Origin: an uncultured Granulicatella sp. | Lineage (GTDB): Bacteria; Bacillota; Bacilli; Lactobacillales; Aerococcaceae | Assembly (NCBI GenBank): GCA_938017885.1 | Contig: CALIJD010000047.1 | Coordinates: 1 to 6,664 of the forward strand | Direction: 5' to 3' | DNA: 6,664 bases | Part shown: piece by piece, positions 1-5,274 of the stretch | Layout of the letters: each line of letters opens with the position of its first letter | How positions within the stretch are numbered: the first letter of the stretch is position 1 | Program-made: the position numbers and the translations under genes | The notes under the pieces: generated by a model | Database searches by the model: none | Told to the model about the DNA's origin: nothing | The model's input: only the letters and a program-made list of their open reading frames with translations

Positions 1-384
1 TTCATCTGTTGTACGTGGTAGACTCACCCTAAAGAAAAAATCAACTAGATTTATTCGACCTGTCCCGTATGCCATTGAACTCCACAAATTATAAATCAAA
101 TAGCTTGAAAATCTGAGAGCAATATACGTTACAAAAACAAAAATTAAATCCATCAGTTGAAACTTTCTTTTTACTGTTGGCTTAAATAACTTCGTATGTA
201 CATGGTGCATAAAAAATATGATAACAACAAAACAAATAATCGTCACAATAAACTTCCACATATTCACTTGCCGACCTAGATTCCATAAATTCATTTTGAA
301 CACAAATCCAATTCCCGGGATTATGGCAATATTCATTACAAAAAAGAATAGAACCCAAAGCGGTTTTTTCAATCGAGCACCCAT
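1..384 (-). CDS. Membrane protein of unknown function, N-terminal 128 residues (cut by window edge)
   Basis: An open frame starts at ATG 384-382 and stays open to base 1, so only the first 128 residues are visible. An in-frame TAG lies three codons upstream, which fixes the ATG as the first possible start. A GAGG ribosome site sits about 9 bases before it. The product begins MGARLKKPLW and has three strongly hydrophobic stretches at about residues 8-29, 44-60 and 79-99, separated by basic loops (for example KPTVKRK at 68-74). It is therefore an integral membrane protein. The visible part ends PRTTDE. A CPBP (CAAX-type) intramembrane protease is one possibility, because those proteins have several helices before a Glu-Glu motif, but that motif would lie beyond the edge and I do not claim the family. 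It has its own promoter behind the cshA terminator, so it is probably transcribed separately from cshA. In B. subtilis other genes (ydbS, ydbT, ydcA) follow cshA. Confidence 0.75.
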   Translation of the reverse strand, partial: MGARLKKPLWVLFFFVMNIAIIPGIGFVFKMNLWNLGRQVNMWKFIVTIICFVVIIFFMHHVHTKLFKPTVKRKFQLMDLIFVFVTYIALRFSSYLIYNLWSSMAYGTGRINLVDFFFRVSLPRTTDE

Positions 385-412
385 TTCCTTCTACCTCACA
401 TGTTTTTCCCTT

Positions 413-442
413 ATATTACCGTTTTATAGCAGATACTGTCAA
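413..442 (-). promoter_or_regulatory. SigA-type promoter of the membrane protein gene
   Basis: On the minus strand TTGACA (442-437) and TAATAT (418-413) are separated by 18 bases. The -35 is a perfect consensus. The predicted start point, near 406, gives a leader of about 20 bases before the ATG at 384. The promoter begins 12 bases past the T-run of the cshA terminator, so it restarts transcription after cshA. Confidence 0.65.
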
Positions 443-453
443 TATGAGATTTC

Positions 454-487
454 AAAAAAAGCAGACTAGCGTTTTACTAGTCTGCTT
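454..487 (-). terminator. Intrinsic terminator of cshA
   Basis: An 11-bp perfect stem (459-469 with 477-487) encloses a 7-base loop. On the minus strand it leads into a run of seven T (460-454). It starts 7 bases after the cshA stop codon. The opposite strand has no comparable T-run, so it works for the minus strand. Confidence 0.92.
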
Positions 488-493
488 CATTCA

Positions 494-2023
494 TTATTTC
501 TGACGGATGGTAAATCCTTTGTCAGATTTCTTTTTGTTGTTACGGCGGCGAGAATCTTTCCCCTTATATCCGCGTGTGTATTCGTCTTCTAAGCCACGGC
601 CACGACGGTCTTCTTTACGCTTGAAGCTTCCTTTCCCGTTACGTCCGCGGTTGTCTTTACGGTCGTTACGGTTGTAGTTTCCACGGCTGTTGCCACGTTT
701 GCGGCTTGGCAATGGACGTTCTGGCGTGATTTTAACTGGAATTTCAGTTGGGTCTTTAATCATGCTCTTAAGTAATAGAGCTGCCAATTCTTCTGGTTCG
801 TACTCGTCTAATAAGTAAGATACCGCTTCTTTGAAACGTCTTGGTTCCACAGTTTTCATCATTTCGTCGATAGACTCGATGGCTGTTTTTGTTTGTCCTT
901 CCAAGGCTTCTGTTTGCGTTGGCGGACGAAGGCTTGTCATACGTTTGCGTGTTAATTCTTCAATCACACGTAAGTAATCCATTTCGTTTGGTGTCACGAA
1001 TGTTACAGACATTCCTTCTTGACCCGCACGGCCTGTACGTCCAATACGGTGTACATAGCTTTCTGGGTCTTGTGGGATATCGTAGTTGTATACATGCGTT
1101 ACGCCTGAGATATCTAGTCCACGTGCCGCCACGTCTGTAGCGACTAAGATGTCTAAATGGTTGTTCTTGAAGTCACGAAGAACGCTCATACGTTTTTGTT
1201 GGCTTAAGTCCCCGTGGATTCCTTCTGCACGGTAGCCACGCATTTCAAGTCCGCGTGCTAATTCGTCTACACGACGTTTTGTACGTCCGAATACGATCGT
1301 TAATTCAGGTGTTTGAACGTCTAATAAACGTGTCATAATGTCGAATTTCTCGTAGTCTTTACATTTTACGAAATATTGATCGATTAATGTCGCCGTCATC
1401 TCATTGGATTTGATACGAACATGCTCTGGATCTTTCATAAATTGAACACCGATACGTTTAATATCGTCTGGCATTGTCGCAGAGAATAAAAGCGTTTGGC
1501 GGTTTTCTGGAACTTGTTTGATAATCGATTCGATATCTTCCAAGAATCCCATGTTTAACATTTCATCCGCTTCGTCTAAGACAAGTGTTTCCACTGTCGC
1601 AAGCTTTAATGTACGGCGTGAAATGTGGTCTAATAAACGACCTGGAGTTCCCACAACGATTTGTGGATTTTCTTTTAATTGGCGAATTTGGCGGTTAATG
1701 TCTGCTCCACCGTAAACCGCTTGTACACGAACTTTTTTGTCGCGTCCGAGACGGAACAATTCTTCTTGTGTTTGAATCGCAAGTTCACGAGTTGGTGCGA
1801 TCACAAGTCCTTGTACGCCTTTTTTACTTGGGTCGATTTTTTGAAGCATTGGCAAACCAAATGACGCTGTTTTACCAGTCCCTGTTTGCGCTTGTCCAAT
1901 GACATCTAAACCTGCTAGCGCTTTTGGAATGGTTTGTGCTTGAATGGGAGTTGCTTCCTCAAACCCCATTTTTTCGATAGATTCTAGTAAGGCAGAATCC
2001 AATCCTAATTCATTAAATTTCAT
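494..2023 (-). CDS. cshA: DEAD-box ATP-dependent RNA helicase CshA
   Basis: This 509-aa protein is an ATP-driven RNA helicase that unwinds short RNA duplexes. CshA-type enzymes in Firmicutes act in mRNA turnover with the degradosome, in ribosome assembly and in cold adaptation. All core motifs are intact: the Q motif around residues 21-34 (GFEEATPIQ), Walker A AQTGTGKT at 45-52, PTREL 77-81, TPGR 126-129, DEAD 150-153, SAT 181-183, [10 protein letters not shown] 295-304 and HRIGRTGR 325-332. After the two RecA-like domains (about 1-365) comes a linker and helical region, then a very basic Arg/Gly/Lys/Asn-rich tail (about 438-509), typical of an RNA-binding C-terminus. The start chosen is MKFNEL. 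AAGGAGG lies 5 bases upstream of it, whereas the ATG 33 bases further up would translate through this ribosome site and has none of its own. The gene lies downstream of ddl-murF, as in B. subtilis, but has its own promoter, leader and terminator. Confidence 0.96.
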   Translation of the reverse strand: MKFNELGLDSALLESIEKMGFEEATPIQAQTIPKALAGLDVIGQAQTGTGKTASFGLPMLQKIDPSKKGVQGLVIAPTRELAIQTQEELFRLGRDKKVRVQAVYGGADINRQIRQLKENPQIVVGTPGRLLDHISRRTLKLATVETLVLDEADEMLNMGFLEDIESIIKQVPENRQTLLFSATMPDDIKRIGVQFMKDPEHVRIKSNEMTATLIDQYFVKCKDYEKFDIMTRLLDVQTPELTIVFGRTKRRVDELARGLEMRGYRAEGIHGDLSQQKRMSVLRDFKNNHLDILVATDVAARGLDISGVTHVYNYDIPQDPESYVHRIGRTGRAGQEGMSVTFVTPNEMDYLRVIEELTRKRMTSLRPPTQTEALEGQTKTAIESIDEMMKTVEPRRFKEAVSYLLDEYEPEELAALLLKSMIKDPTEIPVKITPERPLPSRKRGNSRGNYNRNDRKDNRGRNGKGSFKRKEDRRGRGLEDEYTRGYKGKDSRRRNNKKKSDKGFTIRQK

Positions 2024-2028
2024 ATTTT

Positions 2029-2035
2029 CCTCCTT
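2029..2035 (-). promoter_or_regulatory. Ribosome binding site that sets the cshA start
   Basis: AAGGAGG on the minus strand (2035-2029) is 5 bases before ATG 2023-2021. It lies inside the 11-codon extension that a start at 2056 would add, so the start at 2023 is preferred. The family-typical N-terminus (MKFNELGL) agrees. Confidence 0.9.
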
Positions 2036-2076
2036 GGATACTTCGGTGAGAAGCACACGAGGGATTTCCCTTCATA

Positions 2077-2113
2077 ACAAAAGTCTGGAGCTTTTCGTAA
2101 GAGCACCAGACTT
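2077..2113 (-). terminator. Terminator-like hairpin inside the cshA leader (possible attenuator)
   Basis: On the minus strand an 8-bp perfect stem (2113-2106 with 2088-2081) is extended inward by a three-pair AGC/GCT-type helix after one mismatch. It is followed by TTTTGTT. The plus strand has no T-run, so the hairpin is oriented toward cshA. It lies about 60 bases past the predicted cshA transcription start and some 55 bases before the start codon. If it works, transcription from the cshA promoter either ends as an RNA of about 95 bases or reads through into cshA. The T-run is short and interrupted, so partial termination is more likely than full termination. I see no T-box, riboswitch or leader-peptide signature near it. 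Confidence 0.5.
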
Positions 2114-2177
2114 CTACAATCGTTTAAATTTCAAACTATCTATTATAAATGTGTGTACATTTCTCAACTCAGCGAAT

Positions 2178-2206
2178 AGTATAGCACGCATCCAGCGAGA
2201 ATGCAA
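2178..2206 (-). promoter_or_regulatory. cshA promoter (extended -10)
   Basis: TTGCAT (2206-2201) and TATACT (2183-2178) are separated by 17 bases on the minus strand. A TG dinucleotide sits one base before the -10, making it an extended -10 promoter. The predicted start is near 2171, leaving a leader of about 150 bases before the cshA ATG. The promoter lies inside the left arm of the large inverted repeat. Confidence 0.8.
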
Positions 2207-2213
2207 AGAATAC

Positions 2214-2232
2214 AAGCCGACGATTTCGGCTT
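2214..2232. terminator. Short perfect hairpin just upstream of the cshA promoter
   Basis: A 7-bp perfect GC-containing stem (AAGCCGA at 2214-2220 with TCGGCTT at 2226-2232) has a 5-base loop. On the plus strand it runs into TTACTCTTT; on the minus strand its tail is only weakly T-rich. It may insulate the cshA promoter from transcription on either side. The matching part of the right arm (about 2493-2518) does not form this hairpin. Confidence 0.4.
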
Positions 2233-2328
2233 TTACTCTTTGAAATTGCTTTTATAACAGTTTTTTGACTGAGTGCTGATTCCTTCAAATCCTTGCGGAT
2301 TTTTTATAATGGCTGTAATGGGGCACCG

Positions 2329-2412
2329 GCTTGAGCCACGGTCTCAAGCTCTTTCAAGATTCAAACGTACTCTAGAAAATAAATTTTCAAGAGTACGTAA
2401 TTCACTTTGAAT
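2329..2412. other. Two hairpins forming the centre of the inverted repeat
   Basis: The first hairpin has a 7-bp stem GCTTGAG/CTCAAGC (2329-2335 with 2343-2349) and a 7-base loop. The second is a long arm: 2359-2365 pairs with 2406-2412, 2366-2373 with 2390-2397, and 2375-2379 with 2384-2388. That makes 20 pairs with one mismatch, one 8-base bulge and a TAAA loop. With the arms folded around it, the region would form a branched, cruciform-like DNA or a multi-stem RNA. There is no T-run right after either stem, so these are not simple terminators. Confidence 0.65.
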
Positions 2413-2518
2413 GCTATCCCCCATTACTACCATTATAAAATCCGCTAGATTCTTCGGAATCAGCGTCAGTTTACTAGAATAGCAATTTCAAAATAAAAAG
2501 AGGAAGGAGGCGGGTGGG

Positions 2519-2570
2519 TTTGCTTCTCGTGGTGCGGTTGAGAAATGGGAACACATTATAATAGATAGTT
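2519..2570 (+). other. Relic copy of the cshA promoter region lacking its -10 box
   Basis: Read on the plus strand, 2519-2536 matches the cshA -35 and spacer region (minus strand, 2207-2187) apart from three missing single bases. It then joins directly to GTTGAGAAATG. The active copy has 18 extra bases at this junction, including TATACT. The right arm therefore has a promoter-like beginning facing murF but no credible -10 at the right spacing. A TATAAT occurs at 2557-2562, but the nearest TTGAGA is only 13 bases before it, too close for a normal SigA promoter. Confidence 0.5.
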
Positions 2571-2585
2571 CTCAGCGAGGGGACG

Positions 2586-2617
2586 AAAAAAGTGAGGGAC
2601 GTTGTGCGTCTCTCGCT
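2586..2617 (-). terminator. Terminator of the ddl-murF operon (also plausible on the plus strand)
   Basis: An 11-position stem (2591-2601 with 2607-2617) and a 5-base loop lie 15 bases after the murF stop. On the minus strand it ends in six T (2591-2586), as expected for an intrinsic terminator, but has two A-C mismatches. On the plus strand the same positions become G-U pairs, so that hairpin would be more stable, and it is followed by TTCCTTTAT. Confidence 0.75.
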
Positions 2618-2631
2618 TTCCTTTATATTTG

Positions 2632-4017
2632 TTATTCTGCTTTTAAGGCATCGACAACTGCTAGTAAACCTGTGCCGTTGCTTGATTTGATAAGGACTTG
2701 GTCGCCTTCTTTGAGGTGGGCTTTTAAATCAGCAATCAAGGCTTCTTTATCCATGTAATGGTGAAGGGCTGCTATTTCAAACTGACCTTTCAACGCATCA
2801 TAGAGTGCTTCCATTTCTTCGCCGTACAAGTACACAAGTGCGACTTCGCTTGGAGAAATGACTTCTGAGATGCTGGCATGCAATTCTTTCGAATGTTCCC
2901 CTAGTTCGCGGATGTCCCCAAGAACGAGGACGCGACGGCCTGCTGCTTCGACTGAAACAAATGATTTAATGACCGATTTCATTGCGATTGGGCTGGCGTT
3001 GTAAGCATCATTCAAGATGTCTACTCCGTTTAGTCCTTTCACCCATTGCGTACGGTTCTTCGTCAATTCGAAGTTCGCTAAGGCAGACACGATGTCTGAA
3101 AGCGGCACGTCTAATGTACGTGCAATTTCAATGGCAAGAAGTGCATTGGAAACATTGTACGCGCCAAGAACTGGTAAGGTTACCGCCACAGTTTCAGTTG
3201 GTGTCACTAATTCAAACGCGGTGTGGTCTGAATACAGTTCGATATTTTTTGCTGAGAGTTCTTTGCTTCCTTCGCCGACAGTAACGATTTTGAAGTTTGC
3301 TGGTTTTTCAGCTTGTTCGATTCCTGCTGTAATTAAATCTTCATGCGCTGGATAAATAAAAGTTCCATTTTCTTGTAGTCCAGAAAGGATTTCAAGTTTG
3401 GCTTTGGCAATGCCTTCCTTACTTCCGAGTTGTTCCATATGCGATTCACCGATGAGCGTAATCGCAACAACTTCTGGGCGTGCTAATTTTGATAAGAATT
3501 CGATTTCGTGGAAATCACTCATTCCCATCTCTAAGACAAGTGCTTCGGTTGATTCGGGCATATCTAAAATCGTTTGTGGTAAGCCAATATCGTTATTAAA
3601 GTTTCCTTGTGTTTTATAGACATGGTAGCGTGCGCCAAGAGCGGCTGCTGTCATATCTTTTGTCGTTGTCTTCCCAGAACTTCCTGTAATTCCAACGACA
3701 CGAGGAGATACTTTATCTAAGTACCATTTCGCTAATTTTTGAAATGCTTGGAGTGGGTCATCTACCCAAATGGCACAAATACCTGCTGGTGGTGTTACAT
3801 CTTGTTTGCCCCATAACACGGCTGTTGCGCCTGCTTGAATCGCTTGTTCTATATAATCATGTCCGTCCGTTTGCCCTTGAAGTGGCACGAAAAGGCTGTT
3901 TGGTCCTAATTTTCGTGTATCAAAGGCTACTGACTCAATTGTTTCGAATCGATGTGCCGATTGATAATCAATCGCGCCAACTGCTTTCGTGATTTCGGCA
4001 ACTGTTCCAATACTCAT
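2632..4017 (-). CDS. murF: UDP-MurNAc-tripeptide--D-alanyl-D-alanine ligase MurF
   Basis: This cytoplasmic ligase uses ATP to add D-Ala-D-Ala to UDP-MurNAc-tripeptide, the last cytoplasmic step that builds the pentapeptide stem. The 461-aa length is normal for MurF. The three Mur domains are visible. The N-terminal substrate domain (about 1-105) has FDTRKLGPNSLFVPL at 32-46. The central ATPase domain has the P-loop GITGSSGKTTTK at 109-120, TQGNFNNDIGLP 136-147, EMGMS 163-167 and ESHMEQLG 191-198, followed by the Lys-containing AKAKLEI at 204-210. The C-terminal domain has NDAYNASP at 336-343 and LGDIRELGEH at 366-375. The start ATG 4017-4015 is preceded by AAGGAG at 6 bases, which overlaps the end of ddl, suggesting coupled translation. 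No separate promoter is needed. The third residue of the acceptor peptide (Lys or other) cannot be read from this gene. Confidence 0.97.
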   Translation of the reverse strand: MSIGTVAEITKAVGAIDYQSAHRFETIESVAFDTRKLGPNSLFVPLQGQTDGHDYIEQAIQAGATAVLWGKQDVTPPAGICAIWVDDPLQAFQKLAKWYLDKVSPRVVGITGSSGKTTTKDMTAAALGARYHVYKTQGNFNNDIGLPQTILDMPESTEALVLEMGMSDFHEIEFLSKLARPEVVAITLIGESHMEQLGSKEGIAKAKLEILSGLQENGTFIYPAHEDLITAGIEQAEKPANFKIVTVGEGSKELSAKNIELYSDHTAFELVTPTETVAVTLPVLGAYNVSNALLAIEIARTLDVPLSDIVSALANFELTKNRTQWVKGLNGVDILNDAYNASPIAMKSVIKSFVSVEAAGRRVLVLGDIRELGEHSKELHASISEVISPSEVALVYLYGEEMEALYDALKGQFEIAALHHYMDKEALIADLKAHLKEGDQVLIKSSNGTGLLAVVDALKAE

Positions 4018-4028
4018 CGTTTTTCTCC

Positions 4029-5102
4029 TTACTCTGCATGACGATCGTTATAGCGTTTAAGGGCTAAACGAATCAATTCTTCCACTAAATCTTTATAAGA
4101 AATGCCCATTGCTTCCCATAATTTCGGATACATACTAAATTGAGTGAATCCTGGCATTGTGTTCACTTCATTAATGAAAACTTCTTGTGTTTCAGTAAGG
4201 AAGAAATCACAACGGGTTAATCCACTACCATCAATCGCACGGAAAGCTGTTTCGGCATACTCACGAATTTTTGCAGAAACTTCCTCAGGAATTGCCGCTG
4301 GAATTTGAAGTGTTGTTGTATTGTTGATGTATTTTTCGTTGTAATCGTAGAATCCTGCTTGTTTGACCACTTCTCCAACAACTGAAGTATTCACTTCATC
4401 GTTTCCAAGAACCGCCACTTCGACTTCGCGTGCATCGATTCCTTGTTCTACAACAATTCGACGGTCGTATTTGAGAGCTTCCTCAATCGCAGTGGTTAAT
4501 TCTTCACGGTTTGTTGCTTTTGAAATCCCTACACTTGAGCCCATATTAGCAGGCTTCACAAACACTGGGTAACGCAGTGTCCCTTCAATACGATTGTAAA
4601 TCGCTTCAGGAGATTTTTTGAAATCTGCCTTTACAAAAGGAACAAATGGCACTTGTGGAATCCCTGCTTGTTGGAAGAGGTGCTTACTTGCAATTTTATC
4701 CATTCCATTGGCACTTGCTAAAACACCACATCCCACATAAGGTAAATCTAGAATTTCAAAGAGGCCTTGAATGGTCCCGTCTTCTCCGTTTGGTCCATGT
4801 AAAATTGGAAAAACGACTGTATCCGGTCCTGCAATATCACTAGGTTGAATACGAACTCCTGTAGATACTTCCCCTTCAACTGTTGCAAAACGAGCTTTGG
4901 GTCCTTCTGTTAAACGAAGCGCTTGATCAAAGGCAACCGGAGCCTTTAATGCTTCCCCTTTTAACCAAGTTCCTTCTTTTGTAATATACACGGGCTCAAC
5001 ATCGTAATATTCAAAATAAATCTCTTTAATAATTGATCCTGCCGTTAAGATTGAAATATCATGCTCGGCACTTTTTCCGCCATAAATGACAACAACTTTC
5101 AT
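4029..5102 (-). CDS. ddl: D-alanine--D-alanine ligase Ddl
   Basis: This cytoplasmic ATP-grasp enzyme joins two D-alanines, making the dipeptide that MurF uses. It is 357 aa, the normal length. Motifs in order: the N-terminal YGGKSAEHDIS at 7-17 with Glu13, LHGPNGEDGTIQGLFE 101-116, PYVGCG 121-126, the ATP-grasp loop VKPANMGSSVGISK at 182-195, EQGIDAREVEVAVLG 219-233, FYDYNEKY 251-258, TRCDFFL 296-302 and INEVNTMPG 310-318. By comparison with E. coli DdlB, Asp299, Glu312 and Asn314 are the metal ligands and Arg297 binds substrate. Tyr258 matches the DdlB Tyr216 position, where Phe is associated with D-Ala-D-Lac ligases; Tyr predicts ordinary D-Ala-D-Ala synthesis. Start ATG 5102-5100 has GGAGG 7 bases upstream. 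ddl is the first gene of a two-gene operon with murF (11-base gap), under its own promoter and a structured leader. Confidence 0.97.
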   Translation of the reverse strand: MKVVVIYGGKSAEHDISILTAGSIIKEIYFEYYDVEPVYITKEGTWLKGEALKAPVAFDQALRLTEGPKARFATVEGEVSTGVRIQPSDIAGPDTVVFPILHGPNGEDGTIQGLFEILDLPYVGCGVLASANGMDKIASKHLFQQAGIPQVPFVPFVKADFKKSPEAIYNRIEGTLRYPVFVKPANMGSSVGISKATNREELTTAIEEALKYDRRIVVEQGIDAREVEVAVLGNDEVNTSVVGEVVKQAGFYDYNEKYINNTTTLQIPAAIPEEVSAKIREYAETAFRAIDGSGLTRCDFFLTETQEVFINEVNTMPGFTQFSMYPKLWEAMGISYKDLVEELIRLALKRYNDRHAE

Positions 5103-5183
5103 ATGAATCCTCCAAACTATTCGCTTTCAGCGAACGACCAATCTATCTGGTCCATGTCTGTTATTTTAGATAATAACCTTGCA
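5103..5183 (-). promoter_or_regulatory. Structured 5' leader of ddl-murF
   Basis: The roughly 80-base leader contains three small hairpins in a row on the minus strand: GTTATT/AATAAC (5177-5172 with 5165-5160), GACCA/TGGTC just after it, and TTCGCT/AGCGAA with a 3-base loop (5134-5129 with 5125-5120). The last sits close before the GGAGG ribosome site. No T-run follows them, so they are not terminators. I do not recognise a known riboswitch or T-box. They may only affect RNA stability or ribosome access. Confidence 0.4.
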
Positions 5184-5189
5184 CGTTAC

Positions 5190-5218
5190 AGTATAACAAA
5201 ACGGTGGAAGCCTTACAA
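5190..5218 (-). promoter_or_regulatory. Promoter of the ddl-murF operon (extended -10)
   Basis: TTGTAA (5218-5213) and TATACT (5195-5190) are separated by 17 bases on the minus strand, with TG one base before the -10. The predicted start is near 5183. It lies just downstream of the terminator of the preceding gene, so the operon is transcribed on its own. Confidence 0.8.
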
Positions 5219-5235
5219 GTTCAGACAAAACCAAC

Positions 5236-5274
5236 AAAAAACACTTTCCAAAGATTCTCTTTGAAAAGTGTTTT
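5236..5274 (-). terminator. Strong terminator of the 255-aa protein gene, overlapping its stop codon
   Basis: A 16-bp stem (5238-5253 with 5259-5274) has a single wobble position and a 5-base loop. On the minus strand it ends in a run of T (5241-5236). The stem begins within the stop codon of the upstream gene. TTTT also follows it on the plus strand, so it may work in both directions. Confidence 0.92.

Larger units (their letters stand above)
2134..2570. repeat. Large imperfect inverted repeat (possible MITE-like element) upstream of cshA
   Basis: The segment reads as two inverted copies: left arm 2134-2323 and right arm 2419-2570, around a centre at 2324-2418. Matching blocks occur in the same order. 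From outside inward they are an end repeat of about 35 bases (2134-2168 with 2537-2570, about 30 positions matching), the cshA -35 region (2187-2207 with 2519-2536), a perfect 12-base block TTTGAAATTGCT (2239-2250 with 2481-2492), a GCTGATTCC-like block, and TTATAATGG..GTAATGGGG (about 2304-2323 with 2419-2438). The arms differ by several small gaps. No open frame of note lies inside. I looked for target-site duplications at the outer ends and found none. A MITE or foldback element is one reading; an inverted duplication of the cshA regulatory region is another. Together with the leader and terminators it fills the 608-base gap between murF and cshA. Confidence 0.75.

Noticed and set aside
218..469. 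An 83-codon plus-strand frame across the left-edge region
   Set aside because: It lies opposite the membrane protein frame, runs through its promoter and through half of the cshA terminator, and has no good ribosome site.
2021..2056. An upstream ATG at 2056 that would lengthen CshA by 11 residues
   Set aside because: The extension contains the AAGGAGG ribosome site of the start at 2023 and has no ribosome site of its own. CshA proteins normally begin at the MKFNEL-like sequence.
1944..2243. A 99-codon plus-strand frame over the cshA start and leader
   Set aside because: It lies opposite the cshA start, ribosome site, leader hairpin and promoter, so it is a chance open frame.
2555..2560. A TATAAT on the minus strand in the right arm as a further promoter toward cshA
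   Set aside because: The -35 position 17 bases upstream reads as C-rich sequence with no TTG, and no extended -10 TG is present.
2134..2570. A degenerate insertion sequence with a transposase remnant
   Set aside because: No open frame of transposase character is present in any frame of this 437-base segment, and no target-site duplication is visible.
2024..2631. A T-box or known riboswitch controlling cshA
   Set aside because: No T-box conserved sequence and no aptamer core that I recognise is present. The leader between promoter and hairpin is only about 60 bases.
2982..3355. Two overlapping plus-strand frames of 100 and 112 codons inside murF
   Set aside because: Both are opposite a complete, motif-rich murF and have no ribosome site or promoter; they are shadows of its codon use.
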